DNA of 64,000 bases from the NCBI RefSeq assembly GCF_005869225.1, contig NZ_SWFP01000001.1, positions 186,001-250,000 of the forward strand, read 5' to 3'. Positions 43,573-52,691 of the stretch are shown in pieces (the stretch's first letter is position 1; every line of letters begins with the position of its first letter). The DNA comes from Dyadobacter bucti. GTDB lineage: Bacteria; Bacteroidota; Bacteroidia; Cytophagales; Spirosomataceae. The position numbers and the translations under genes were made by a program. Under the pieces are notes generated by a model. It had not been told where the DNA came from, did no database searches, and saw only the letters and a program-made list of their open reading frames with translations.

Positions 43573-44308
43573 CGAGCTGAGCAGTTATTTTTTTACCCTG
43601 ACTGGTCAGGTCGTTAATATTTTCAAGAATAGCTTCCCTCACTTTTATTCCCACATCCCTTCTTTCAATAGGATTGCTAAGGAAGCTTAATTCATCTCCC
43701 CCATCTGCGAGGTAGTCGTAGGTCAGCAAATTGTAGGTTTTTTGGCTATCGAACGGCTCGCCTGCAATAGTCACTTCATAAGCCTTGTTATCTCTGATTT
43801 TCATCCTGATCCCGGATACAGGCTGTCCGTTTTTCAGCGCAATGAAATCAATTAGTTTCTGTACATTTTCACCTGACAATTTCAATATAACCACCTCATT
43901 TTCAAAAGGCATCAGTTCGAAAACGTTGGAAACCGTAATATTTCCTTTTGGAAATGTCGTACGCAAACCTCCTTTGGTTGCTAATGTAAACTGGGCTGCC
44001 GGTTCTTTCTTACGGCCTTCTGTCAACATGGCGTCGGCAAAGTAATTGCCCATCAGCGTTTCAGGTTCGGACGGTTTGGTCAGAGCCTCTTCGGTCTGCC
44101 CGATCACCCGGCTCATTTCAGCCTCCATTTTCTGTTTATAGGGAAGATAAAACCGGATAGCGGAAGAATCCTGTTCCGTTCCCGCGTCAATACCATATTG
44201 GGTGTATTCGCTTTTCGTAACAGACAGGCGGCGGTTGCAGGAAGACAAAAATGCCGTTGCGAAGATAAGGGCCAGAGCAGCTTTTCTGTACTTCCAGGAA
44301 GCTTCCAT
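43544..44308 (-). CDS. 5'-nucleotidase C-terminal domain lipoprotein (other half of the split enzyme)
   Basis: The 254-residue product has a lipoprotein signal (FLSSC near residue 24) and consists of the 5'-nucleotidase C-terminal domain: NYFADAML, LATKGGLRTTFPKGNITVSNVFELMPFENEV in outline, and YDYLADGGDEL. In UshA this domain binds the nucleotide base. It lies upstream of and overlaps the metallophosphatase gene, the reverse of the order in a fused protein. Its own promoter candidate lies just upstream, so it need not depend on susD. Confidence 0.87.
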   Translation of the reverse strand: MEASWKYRKAALALIFATAFLSSCNRRLSVTKSEYTQYGIDAGTEQDSSAIRFYLPYKQKMEAEMSRVIGQTEEALTKPSEPETLMGNYFADAMLTEGRKKEPAAQFTLATKGGLRTTFPKGNITVSNVFELMPFENEVVILKLSGENVQKLIDFIALKNGQPVSGIRMKIRDNKAYEVTIAGEPFDSQKTYNLLTYDYLADGGDELSFLSNPIERRDVGIKVREAILENINDLTSQGKKITAQLDGRIVIVKD

Positions 44309-44328
44309 AAAACTATTTGTTGAGGCAA

Positions 44329-44360
44329 CAAAAGTAGCATGGAATTACAGACTTGCCAAG
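44329..44360 (-). promoter_or_regulatory. Bacteroidota-type promoter of the split 5'-nucleotidase genes
   Basis: On the minus strand, TTGG (44360-44357) is followed after 20 bases by TACTTTTG (44336-44329), matching the consensus. The -7 element ends 20 bases before the ATG at 44308. The -33 part overlaps one arm of the adjacent hairpin. Confidence 0.6.
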
Positions 44361-44380
44361 CCGGAGAGGCCTGGCAAGTC
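44350..44380 (-). terminator. Hairpin between susD and the split nucleotidase genes
   Basis: GACTTGCCAAGCC (44350-44362) pairs with GGCCTGGCAAGTC (44368-44380) over 13 positions with one wobble, around a 5-base loop. No T run follows on the minus strand, so it may stabilise the susCD transcript end or act weakly as a terminator. Confidence 0.5.
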
Positions 44381-44390
44381 AAAAGATAAT

Positions 44391-45977
44391 CTACCAGCCT
44401 TCGTTCTGGCTCAGGTTGGGATTGGCGTCAATCTGGGATTGAGGTACCGGATACAGTTCGAGCTTGGGCGTATAGGGCAGCACCACATTGTCCACAATCT
44501 GATCATCCGACATGGCTGCTATTTCCTCAGAAAGCGTTCCCCACCTGCGTATATCGAAAACGGTGGTCATTTCGCCTGTAAGTTCCAGCCGCCTTTCTTT
44601 ACGTATAGCAGCACGAAGATCCGCCACGGTAGCCGCTTTGGAAGCAGTAGCCTTGGCCCTGGCGCGTACGCGGTTCAGAAGCGGCAGCGCTTCGGCTGTT
44701 TTTCCGGTTTCTACCAATGCTTCGGCAAGGCTCAACAGTACATCGGGAAATCGCATTTCGATTAAATCCGAACTATAACCCTGAATAGCCGCACCGGCAG
44801 GCCGTGCTACCCTGGCCAGTTTTCCGTAAGCGATCCCATATTTAAAATCATCATGTCCAAGAGAAGCATTGGTTCTTTTATTAATGTAATTTCCCAGTGT
44901 CGGATTATATATGATGCTGTCGCCCGGTTCCGCACCGGCTCGCGCACCACCCTGAAAAACATATTTTTCCACCAATGTGAAACCCCTCCTTACATCGGTT
45001 TTTTCAAACAGTTTGTAAAAATCATAGGTCAGGCCGTAATTGGTTTGTTCGTCCCCATTCACCAGCCCGGAAGGAAAGAGGTTGAAAGGAAGGATATTTC
45101 CGTTGGGATTGGAAGAGTTGACAAAATACCCGAACGAAAGCACGATTTCCCTGTTTCGCTCATTGGTCAATGACCATACATCCGAAAATACCGGCAGGAG
45201 CTCAAAATCGTACTTTTCTTCGTTCACCGGCCCGACCAGTTCGCTTAACTTATCCACCGCTTTCTGGTAGTTCGCAGTCAGGCTCAGAGGCTTGCCCGCC
45301 ATGGTGAGATATACTTTTCCAAGCATCGCTTTGGCGGTACCGGCAGACACACGTCCCAGTTCCGCCCCGCCCCTGGAATCGGGAAGGTTGGCCTCTGCGA
45401 ACGTCAGGTCGGCTATAATGGCTTCATAGACGGCCAGCGGCAGCGATCTTGGTGCGAAAATAAGCCCCGTATCATCCAGCGACTTGATCTCGTCCAGCAA
45501 AAGCGGCACCTCACCAAACAGGCGAACCAGATTGAAGTACGCATAAGCTCTTAGAAAACGTGCTTCTGCGATGTATGGATCTGCCTCTTCCTCCTCGCCC
45601 GGCACAGCCATCTTTGCGTTCGCAATTACCGTATTAGCCCTCAAAATAATTTTATAAAACCGCGCCCACACCGAAGCAAAAGCGCCGGAAGTAGCCACGT
45701 GGCCAAACCGGTAATACGGATCAGAGCCAGACCCCAATATTCCTGCCGTCGCATACCTGTGCCCCGATTCGGTCAGGATAAACCGGTTGGTAATATCTGA
45801 AAAATCCGGTGCTGTCCAGGCATGGTATACACCGATAGTGGCCTGGTTAAGGCCGTCCTCGTCTTTGAAAACAACCTCCTTGCTCAGGGACGAATACGGC
45901 GATTCTTCCAGGTTGTCTTTGCAAGCAACAATACTCAGCATCAGGAGCACTGCGATTGCCGTTATTTGGTATCTCAT
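44391..45977 (-). CDS. susD: SusD/RagB family nutrient-binding outer-membrane lipoprotein
   Basis: The 528-residue protein has a lipoprotein signal (SIVAC at residues 15-19) and the SusD fold: an N-terminal TPR-like region with ATIGVYHAWTAPDF, then AEARFLRAYAYFNLVRLFGEVPLL, and a C-terminal RRLELTGEMTTVFDIRRWG stretch with the conserved LYPVPQSQIDANPNLSQNEGW end. It caps the SusC channel and binds the substrate. It starts 11 bases after the SusC gene ends, so the two are co-transcribed. Confidence 0.93.
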   Translation of the reverse strand: MRYQITAIAVLLMLSIVACKDNLEESPYSSLSKEVVFKDEDGLNQATIGVYHAWTAPDFSDITNRFILTESGHRYATAGILGSGSDPYYRFGHVATSGAFASVWARFYKIILRANTVIANAKMAVPGEEEEADPYIAEARFLRAYAYFNLVRLFGEVPLLLDEIKSLDDTGLIFAPRSLPLAVYEAIIADLTFAEANLPDSRGGAELGRVSAGTAKAMLGKVYLTMAGKPLSLTANYQKAVDKLSELVGPVNEEKYDFELLPVFSDVWSLTNERNREIVLSFGYFVNSSNPNGNILPFNLFPSGLVNGDEQTNYGLTYDFYKLFEKTDVRRGFTLVEKYVFQGGARAGAEPGDSIIYNPTLGNYINKRTNASLGHDDFKYGIAYGKLARVARPAGAAIQGYSSDLIEMRFPDVLLSLAEALVETGKTAEALPLLNRVRARAKATASKAATVADLRAAIRKERRLELTGEMTTVFDIRRWGTLSEEIAAMSDDQIVDNVVLPYTPKLELYPVPQSQIDANPNLSQNEGW

Positions 45978-45988
45978 ATTTTTGCGGA

Positions 45989-48900
45989 TTAAAAATTGCA
46001 GGAAAAACCGATGGTATACGAACGCTGGGTCGGATAAGCTCCGTAATCAATCCCCTGTTGCAGAAGCGATTGCGCATAAGAGCTTACTTCGGGATCAAAT
46101 CCTGTGTATTTCGTCAGTGTCCAGAGATTCGTACCGGTCACGAAGAGTCGCGGGTTCTGGATCGGGCCGAGTTTTGGAAAAGTATAGGACAAGCTCAGCA
46201 TTTTCAACCTTACAAAACTGCCGTCTTCCAGCATCGTCGAGTTAATATCACCGGAAGCAATGCCTCTCTGAATTCCCGGGTATTTCGGATTGTTGTGAAC
46301 ATTCGACTCTGTATACCGTTTATTGAACCATTCTTCCGACTGGTTAAATCCTACGCCGCCGTAATCCACCACGCCGTTGTTGATGTAGAAGCTGGTAAGG
46401 TTCAGTACATCATTACCGACGGATCCTGTAAAAAGTGCATTGACCGCAAAATTCCGCCAGGTAAGGTCATTGCTCCACCCAAACGTAAAATCAGGGGTCG
46501 ATTTGCCCAGTACCACGCGGTCGTTATCATTGATAATGTTATCCCCGTTGACGTCCTCATAAATCCAGGAACCATAAACCGGCGTTCCCTTGGAACCCGG
46601 CGGGCGCGGCCCTTCGAAGGTCGCGAATGTCGGGTTTCCGTCCGTGTCAAAGTCGGTAGTCTGCGTCAGGCCGGCCACCCGGTACCCGAAAAACCGACCT
46701 ACTTCCTGCCCTGGTGTGAGAATACCCGACACGCCGCCAAGCAGGTTCCCGTTGATCGTCACATAATCCGACTGCGTTCTTTCGCCCAGGTCGACAAGCG
46801 TGTTCAGGTTCCTTGAAACATTGATCCGGGATGAAAAAGTCACGTTTTTCTTTTGTATGATGTTCCCCTGAATACTCAGCTCAACACCCCGGTTTCGCAT
46901 TGTACCATAGTTGTCTATGATAGTGCCGACACCTGCCTGGGTAGGAACCTGACGCGGCTGAAGAAGATCGGATGTTAATTTGTCATAATAATCAAAACTG
47001 ATGATCAGACGGTCTTTGGCGGTATTGAAATCAGCACCCGCATTGAACTGGCGTGTCCGTTCCCATGAAAGATTCGGATTGGCAATGGTATTGGGATAAA
47101 TGCCGGTTGAAATAACACCGTTTCCACCCGGCCCCATTTCATAAAAGCCACTGCTGTATTGCGATAGTGACGAATAGGGTCCGATTGATTGGTTTCCGGT
47201 TTCACCATAAGATGCCCGTAGCTTGGTATTGGAAATGAACTTCACACCTTTCATGAATTCTTCCTCTTCCAGGTTCCAGGCAAGAGCTACCGAAGGGAAT
47301 ATCCCGTATTTTTTATTCGCAGCAAAAGCTGAAGCTCCATCCATACGAACCGAAGTATTCAGCACATACCGTCCTTTAAAAGAATAATTAGCGCGCAGAA
47401 AACCCGACTGAAGTATTCGTTTTTCCTTGAATGATCCAATTGCCTGCGACTGCCCGCTGCCAATGTTATCCACCCCAAAAAACGGCACATCAAAACCGGA
47501 ATAATTGGTGTTGACGAATTCAACAGACTGGTCGTTATATTCCACACCCAAAGTTGTATTCAGATAGTGGTTTTTCCTGAATGTCTTTTCATACTGGAAA
47601 TAGGCGTTGACATTATAGCTGTAGGTATTGGACGTATTGTTGCTGCCACGGCCTTTCACCGGATTCCCCTCTGCTGTGGATGGCGGCAAAAATACCTTTC
47701 TGCGGGTCAGATTCTGGTTTCCGCCCAAACTGATCACCAGCTGCAACCCATCCACGATCCTGAAATAATTCTCGATATTGATAATCGAATAATCATTTTG
47801 TGTCACGTCGGTTTTGGCCATCAGCTCATTGTAAGGGTTCGAGAAATAATAACCCTGATAATTGGGAATCCCGAGGCTGTTGTTGCCCAGGTAATCAATC
47901 GGCAGCGTAGGCGCGGCACGGAGACCGTCCATCAGCCCGCCCGAGCTCGGCCATGCCCGCGAAGCCGTTACCGCCCGATTGGATTTCTGCCTGGTCAGCG
48001 CAAGCTGTCCTTTAACAGTATACCAATCGTTGATTTCGTTATTAAGATTAACCCTGATACTCCCGCGATTGTTATTTGAATTGATGATGGTCCCCTTCTC
48101 GCTCAGGTAGTTGCCGGATATATAATAAGAAGACTTTGGGCTTCCGCCGGAAAGACTGAGCGTGATATCCTCCCGAAAACTCTGCTGCGTAATGGCGTCC
48201 ACCCAATCTGTGTTGGTCAATGTGCTGTCGAGGTTCTCGAACGGGGGCTGCCTGTCGGTAAGTGTATAACTCTCGTTGATAACCTGCGCATACTGTCGGG
48301 AGTTCATCATCCGGATCGGATTGGAAACTGTTCCAATCGAGGTTTTGTTCACCAGCTCTACCCTGCCGGTTCCTCTTTTCCCTGCTTTGGTTGTGATCAG
48401 AACGACACCGTTTGCTCCCCGCGAACCGTAGATCGCAGTGGCCGAAGCGTCCTTCAAAATCTCCATGCTCTCGATATCATTGGGATTGATCCCGTAAAGG
48501 CCGTTTTGAGAATATGCACCAGAAAAGTTAGCCCCAGCCTCCCGGTATGCGGGCATAGGGAAGCCATCGATCACATACAAAGGCTCATTGTTCCCGCTCA
48601 GTGAGTTATTCCCCCTGATACGTACCACCGAGGCCGCCCCGGGCTCCCCGGATGTTTCAACCACCTGTACTCCAGTGGTCCGGCCTTGCAGTGCCTGATC
48701 TACGGTATTGATCACAGCCGACTTATACTCGGTGGCTGAAACCCTTGAAGTTGAGCTCGCCAAGTCCTTTTTACTCTGAGCGCCATATCCTACCACGACG
48801 ACTTCCTTCAAAGCCTTGGTTTCAGGAACAAGCTGTACATTGAATTGCGACTGCCGCCGTACCGGCACCTCACGGGTAGTAAAACCTACAAAACTGTACA

Positions 48901-49570
48901 CCAGGATACCTCCCTGGGCAGGAACTTTCATTTCAAAGGTACCGTCCGTATTTGTAACAGCCTGTATTTTAGTGTTTTTTACCAAAACAGATACACCAGG
49001 CATACCGGTACCGTTTTCATCTACTACGACACCCTTTACTGATCTTGCTCCGGGGCCTGGATCTGCTGTGGCATTGGCTCCGGTCGCTACATTTGCGGAA
49101 TCGGTAACAGTCTGCTGCGCCGCCTGCCCGGGAACTGTGTTGTTCGCGCCGTTCGCCGGTACGCTGAGACTGTCAGGGCTGGTAACTGTGCTATCCGGCC
49201 TGGCAACATTACCCGGCGCAGTTGCATTGGGTTTGCTTAAAGTATCTATTTGATTACTGGGTTTTACGAGGGGGTCAAAGGTCTGCGTTGGTTTGGCAGG
49301 AGCTGCTGTTGCAGGAGTTGCGGTGTCAGCGGGAGGAGTAGCAGGTGACTTGGGAAGTGTGTCGGCAGCTGGCTGTTTGTTTGAAGAATCAGGCTTGATG
49401 ACCGGCAACGCTTCCTGACCGGGGCTTTGAGTGGAATCTGGTTTTACATTCTGGGCATAAACACCGGGATATACACCGGCATGAATAAGCATCAGGAACA
49501 AACCACTCTTCAGCAATATGAGCAGGCCAGTGTGCGGCCTATACTCACTTGTTGGTTGAGTTTTATGCAT
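45989..49570 (-). CDS. susC: SusC/RagA family TonB-linked outer-membrane transporter with a long Pro/Ala/Thr-rich N-terminal linker
   Basis: This 1193-residue protein has a signal peptide (about 1-40, ending VYAQ), a low-complexity linker (41-175) rich in Pro, Ala, Ser, Thr and Asp, a carboxypeptidase regulatory-like domain (about 176-262), the plug with VIDGFPMP and TSGEPGAASVVRIRGNNSL, and a 22-strand-type barrel ending in an aromatic residue (FSCNF). The linker replaces the short segment usually found between signal peptide and domain. Energy would come from TonB. With SusD it should import an oligomer; the nearby nucleotidase suggests a nucleotide or phosphorylated compound, but that is inference. 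Confidence 0.93.
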   Translation of the reverse strand: MHKTQPTSEYRPHTGLLILLKSGLFLMLIHAGVYPGVYAQNVKPDSTQSPGQEALPVIKPDSSNKQPAADTLPKSPATPPADTATPATAAPAKPTQTFDPLVKPSNQIDTLSKPNATAPGNVARPDSTVTSPDSLSVPANGANNTVPGQAAQQTVTDSANVATGANATADPGPGARSVKGVVVDENGTGMPGVSVLVKNTKIQAVTNTDGTFEMKVPAQGGILVYSFVGFTTREVPVRRQSQFNVQLVPETKALKEVVVVGYGAQSKKDLASSTSRVSATEYKSAVINTVDQALQGRTTGVQVVETSGEPGAASVVRIRGNNSLSGNNEPLYVIDGFPMPAYREAGANFSGAYSQNGLYGINPNDIESMEILKDASATAIYGSRGANGVVLITTKAGKRGTGRVELVNKTSIGTVSNPIRMMNSRQYAQVINESYTLTDRQPPFENLDSTLTNTDWVDAITQQSFREDITLSLSGGSPKSSYYISGNYLSEKGTIINSNNNRGSIRVNLNNEINDWYTVKGQLALTRQKSNRAVTASRAWPSSGGLMDGLRAAPTLPIDYLGNNSLGIPNYQGYYFSNPYNELMAKTDVTQNDYSIINIENYFRIVDGLQLVISLGGNQNLTRRKVFLPPSTAEGNPVKGRGSNNTSNTYSYNVNAYFQYEKTFRKNHYLNTTLGVEYNDQSVEFVNTNYSGFDVPFFGVDNIGSGQSQAIGSFKEKRILQSGFLRANYSFKGRYVLNTSVRMDGASAFAANKKYGIFPSVALAWNLEEEEFMKGVKFISNTKLRASYGETGNQSIGPYSSLSQYSSGFYEMGPGGNGVISTGIYPNTIANPNLSWERTRQFNAGADFNTAKDRLIISFDYYDKLTSDLLQPRQVPTQAGVGTIIDNYGTMRNRGVELSIQGNIIQKKNVTFSSRINVSRNLNTLVDLGERTQSDYVTINGNLLGGVSGILTPGQEVGRFFGYRVAGLTQTTDFDTDGNPTFATFEGPRPPGSKGTPVYGSWIYEDVNGDNIINDNDRVVLGKSTPDFTFGWSNDLTWRNFAVNALFTGSVGNDVLNLTSFYINNGVVDYGGVGFNQSEEWFNKRYTESNVHNNPKYPGIQRGIASGDINSTMLEDGSFVRLKMLSLSYTFPKLGPIQNPRLFVTGTNLWTLTKYTGFDPEVSSYAQSLLQQGIDYGAYPTQRSYTIGFSCNF

Positions 49571-49756
49571 ATAACTTCTTGGCTAGGTGACAGGACCATG
49601 TCCTTTATAAAAGTTTAGTTTTTGAGCCAATAAAAAATCATACCTCACTTTACCCGGTAACCCTCAGACCTATATGTATGGCCTGTTACCTGATCTAAAA
49701 AAATATCAGCCTGTGGATTTGCTTATTTTACAAAAATTGATGAAACAGAAGTCATT

Positions 49757-49790
49757 ATTTTTGGAAACAATGCGGTTACGATTACATTTG
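49757..49790 (+). promoter_or_regulatory. Bacteroidota-type promoter
   Basis: TTTGG near 49760-49764 is followed 19 bases later by TACATTTG at 49783-49790, matching TTTG-N19-TAnnTTTG. Transcription would begin near 49795, leaving a 67-base leader before the ATG at 49862. Confidence 0.62.
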
Positions 49791-49861
49791 TCAAAATGCC
49801 CAGTATCTCCGGGGATTGAAACGTACCCAGTTAATCAGGAGAAAAAGAAACTAATACCACC

Positions 49862-50257
49862 ATGAGCCAGGAACAACTGCTGACCGCCGACTATATTGAT
49901 TCTCAGATAGGAAACGTCATTGAATATTATATCCGCTGGGACTTTGAAGAAGATCCGTTTTTCGGGAAAGCCAGGATCAAGGGTCTTGTCGACGATGATT
50001 TTGGTAAACTAAAAATCATCTGTGATGTCATAGAAGGAAGCGATCTGGAACTCGCTTATGAAGAAGAAGAAGTTTTCATGTTTTCCGACAACCACCCGAT
50101 TTATTCAGGCACGCTGCCAGAGATCTATTCTGCCAACTGGGTAAGCACCGACGGCAAGAAAAAGAAACAGATATTCATTTCACCTCCTAATGAAAACGCA
50201 AGGGAATTTGCTGCTTCTCAAACCAACAGCAAAGTGATCGTGAAAAGAATTCATTGA
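49862..50257 (+). CDS. Hypothetical protein, 131 residues
   Basis: An acidic, soluble protein with mixed alpha/beta pattern, an N-terminal YIRWDFEEDPFFGKARIKGLVDDD segment and a Lys-rich C-terminus. No recognised family. A good promoter precedes it by 72 bases and a hairpin with a wobble stem follows, so it is likely transcribed alone. A shorter frame at 49674-49865 on the same strand lies in its promoter and is not a gene. Confidence 0.55.
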   Translation: MSQEQLLTADYIDSQIGNVIEYYIRWDFEEDPFFGKARIKGLVDDDFGKLKIICDVIEGSDLELAYEEEEVFMFSDNHPIYSGTLPEIYSANWVSTDGKKKKQIFISPPNENAREFAASQTNSKVIVKRIH

Positions 50258-50271
50258 TATTGATAAAAATA

Positions 50272-50309
50272 TGGGCCGGCCCTAAAGTAAACACCTCCGG
50301 ACCGGCTCA
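50272..50309. terminator. Bidirectional hairpin between convergent genes
   Basis: TGGGCCGGCCC (50272-50282) pairs with GGACCGGCTCA (50299-50309) with one wobble and one mismatch. It lies between the stops of a plus-strand gene and the minus-strand protease gene, with weak T runs on both sides. Confidence 0.45.
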
Positions 50310-50332
50310 TTTGCAAGCACTTACCTCCTCAT

Positions 50333-52471
50333 CTAGTTCTTCACGATTTTCTTGGTAAGTACCCTGTCTGCAAATTCCGCCTTGATAATGTAAAGCCCGG
50401 CGGCATGATATGTGAGATCGAAATCATACATATTTGTACCGACCTCGCCTCCTGTGACCTTTTCAGCTACTTTCTGCCCGCGTACATTGTAAACCGAAAC
50501 AGATTTCAAGCCGTCGGGATGCGGGTAAAACTGCACCGATATCATTCCGCTCGTCGGGTTGGGCGTGACCAGAAAACCTGCCTCTTTCAGATTCGGGTTG
50601 ATAGTTACCGTCCTGATATTGATGTCATCCAGGAAAATATCATTTTCATTTCCGTTGGTATTTCTGAATGCGACAAGTACTTCGCCCTGGCCGATAAAAT
50701 TACTGATGTTGATTTCCTCCCGCCGCCATTCGTTAAGAGCGGGTACAAACGAAATGCGGGTTGCCGGAGCCCTTGTTACCAGTGATGCGCCCCATTTTTT
50801 ATACACGCTGGTGTATGTCTCCCCACAATCCGTACTGATCATCACCTGCAGTGTATCCCAAACGTTACCTTGTACAGACGTGTTATTATAAGCCGCCGCA
50901 GCTAACTGGAAAGAAACAAATGCCGAATCCGCCCCTGCGATTGTCACGGTGGGTGTTCTCAGATCATCGTGCTGGCCAAGCGACTGATTGCCATAATTAG
51001 AAATCTTTACTGATGAAGCGCCGGATTTAGAGGCCTGAGAGGTTTTCTCCCAGGTATTTCCCCTGTCCTCATTCACGATATCCCAGCCCAGCGGAAGAAA
51101 CAGACTTTCAAAACCTTCGGAAACCGGCGCCGCAAACGGTTCATAATAGATGAAAGCGAGGTTTACTGCATCATTGGTAATATCCTCGTCGGCTGCTCCG
51201 TTGGGGTTGCTGGTGTAGACACTTAATACATGATTCCCCTCGGTAGTGGTCATCGAAGGCAATGTTACCACGGTTTCCGCATAGGTGGCCAGCGAACCTG
51301 TCCAGTTGTAATCCCTTACTGTGCCGTCGTCAATGACAGCATGAATAACTACGGATGTGAGCGTTTCAATGCCTTTATTGACCAAAGTAAACTGCGGCAC
51401 AATGGTATTGGTACAAATCCGCTGTTCCGGCTGGCTGATCGTTTTCAGGGAAGCATCCTTATTTTTCAGATCGACCGGGGTACACGCATTGGAAAGGCTC
51501 AATGAAGATCGGTAGGTATCAAAGGCCGCGTGCATTCGCTCCACCTGCAAAGCCGTGAACATAAAAAGACATGCGTCCGGAGTGTAATCCATGTAATTCT
51601 GATACATAATCCCTGGTGAAGCAGGCGAACAATTATCAGTTACTATTCCTGTCCTGCATGAAGTAGTGTTTCCGCTTTGATTGGGGGTATCCGCTACGCC
51701 ATCAGATCCCGAACAGGAAGTGCCGTCATCGCCCCAGATATGGTACAGATTGAAATAGTGCCCGACTTCGTGTGTCAGCGTTTTTCCATAATTAAAACCA
51801 GCAGCACTTCCACCCGGTAAACTTGCATAATCCACAGCGACCCCCTGCTCGTCTTTGACCCCGTCGTCCGGGAAAGTAGCGTAACCCAGGGTACTGCCGG
51901 AGAGGTCGCAGATCCAGATATTAAGATATTTGTCAGAGTCCCAGGCATCTGCTCCGCCCGATTCAGCATGCTTTACAAGATTGCTGCTGAAATCAAACGA
52001 CGACCGGTTGGTCTGATAGCGAACGATGCCCGTTGATGGAGCGTCTTGAGGTGTACGTTGCGCCAGGCAGAATTGTATGCCCGATTGCCCGTATACCGCC
52101 TGAAACGCGGCTGGAATCCTGCTGTTTTTTCCGTTCAGGCCTGCATAATCCTTATTAAGTGTATCAAGCTGTGCCATAATCTGCCTGTCCGATACCAGCG
52201 ACTGGTTGCCGAGCACCACATGAAAAACAACCGGGATGGTTATCTGCGCATGGGTCCTGAGCGATTTCCCGGCCCGTGCTCTTTCCTCGATAATCTGCCT
52301 GAGCCGTGTTTCCCGCTGATCGAACATGATCTTCAGGGTTGGCTGTTCCGTAAACTTTTTATTAAGTAAATCCATCGTTCCGCACCGGTCCTGAGCAGAA
52401 AGACGGAGGGATAAAAAAACAGTGACCACGCAGGCCAGAACATATTTGACAGGAGGTAGAATATTCCGCAT
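50333..52471 (-). CDS. Pappalysin-like (M43) metalloprotease with T9SS-type sorting domain
   Basis: I chose the ATG at 52471, which gives a signal peptide (MRNIL, hydrophobic core, LSAQ near residue 27) and 712 residues; another ATG lies 6 codons upstream. The zinc site is H234-E-V-G-H238-x5-H244 with Asn in place of the usual Gly, followed by NYMDY as the Met-turn. A CARDB-like beta domain is followed by a lectin-type (MAM-like) beta region. The C-terminal 80 residues match the type IX secretion sorting domain (NPTSG, VYNVRGQKV, GLYIIKAE, KKIVKN). It should be exported to the surface or medium. Confidence 0.88.
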   Translation of the reverse strand: MRNILPPVKYVLACVVTVFLSLRLSAQDRCGTMDLLNKKFTEQPTLKIMFDQRETRLRQIIEERARAGKSLRTHAQITIPVVFHVVLGNQSLVSDRQIMAQLDTLNKDYAGLNGKNSRIPAAFQAVYGQSGIQFCLAQRTPQDAPSTGIVRYQTNRSSFDFSSNLVKHAESGGADAWDSDKYLNIWICDLSGSTLGYATFPDDGVKDEQGVAVDYASLPGGSAAGFNYGKTLTHEVGHYFNLYHIWGDDGTSCSGSDGVADTPNQSGNTTSCRTGIVTDNCSPASPGIMYQNYMDYTPDACLFMFTALQVERMHAAFDTYRSSLSLSNACTPVDLKNKDASLKTISQPEQRICTNTIVPQFTLVNKGIETLTSVVIHAVIDDGTVRDYNWTGSLATYAETVVTLPSMTTTEGNHVLSVYTSNPNGAADEDITNDAVNLAFIYYEPFAAPVSEGFESLFLPLGWDIVNEDRGNTWEKTSQASKSGASSVKISNYGNQSLGQHDDLRTPTVTIAGADSAFVSFQLAAAAYNNTSVQGNVWDTLQVMISTDCGETYTSVYKKWGASLVTRAPATRISFVPALNEWRREEINISNFIGQGEVLVAFRNTNGNENDIFLDDINIRTVTINPNLKEAGFLVTPNPTSGMISVQFYPHPDGLKSVSVYNVRGQKVAEKVTGGEVGTNMYDFDLTYHAAGLYIIKAEFADRVLTKKIVKN

Positions 52472-52691
52472 TATACCAATTTTGTGCAAGTTGATGGTTT
52501 CCCACAGTACGCTGTCGCAGGATTTACTAGCAACTACGAAAAAAGGGTACCATTTGATGCGAAGTCTTGCGTATTTAATTAATTTTTAATTGATTGAGAA
52601 ATGCCTGGTAGCCCTTATGAACCTGATTGCCGATTTTAATTGTTTAGTTTCCTGCCGTACTATTTCGCCGGAAAGCCCGGAAAACCAGTTT

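Noticed and set aside
44202..44765. 187-codon plus-strand frame opposite susD
   Set aside because: Shadow of the susD and nucleotidase genes, which have clear family matches on the minus strand.
49674..49865. 63-codon plus-strand frame upstream of the 131-residue hypothetical gene
   Set aside because: It overlaps a good promoter and the next start codon and encodes nothing recognisable.
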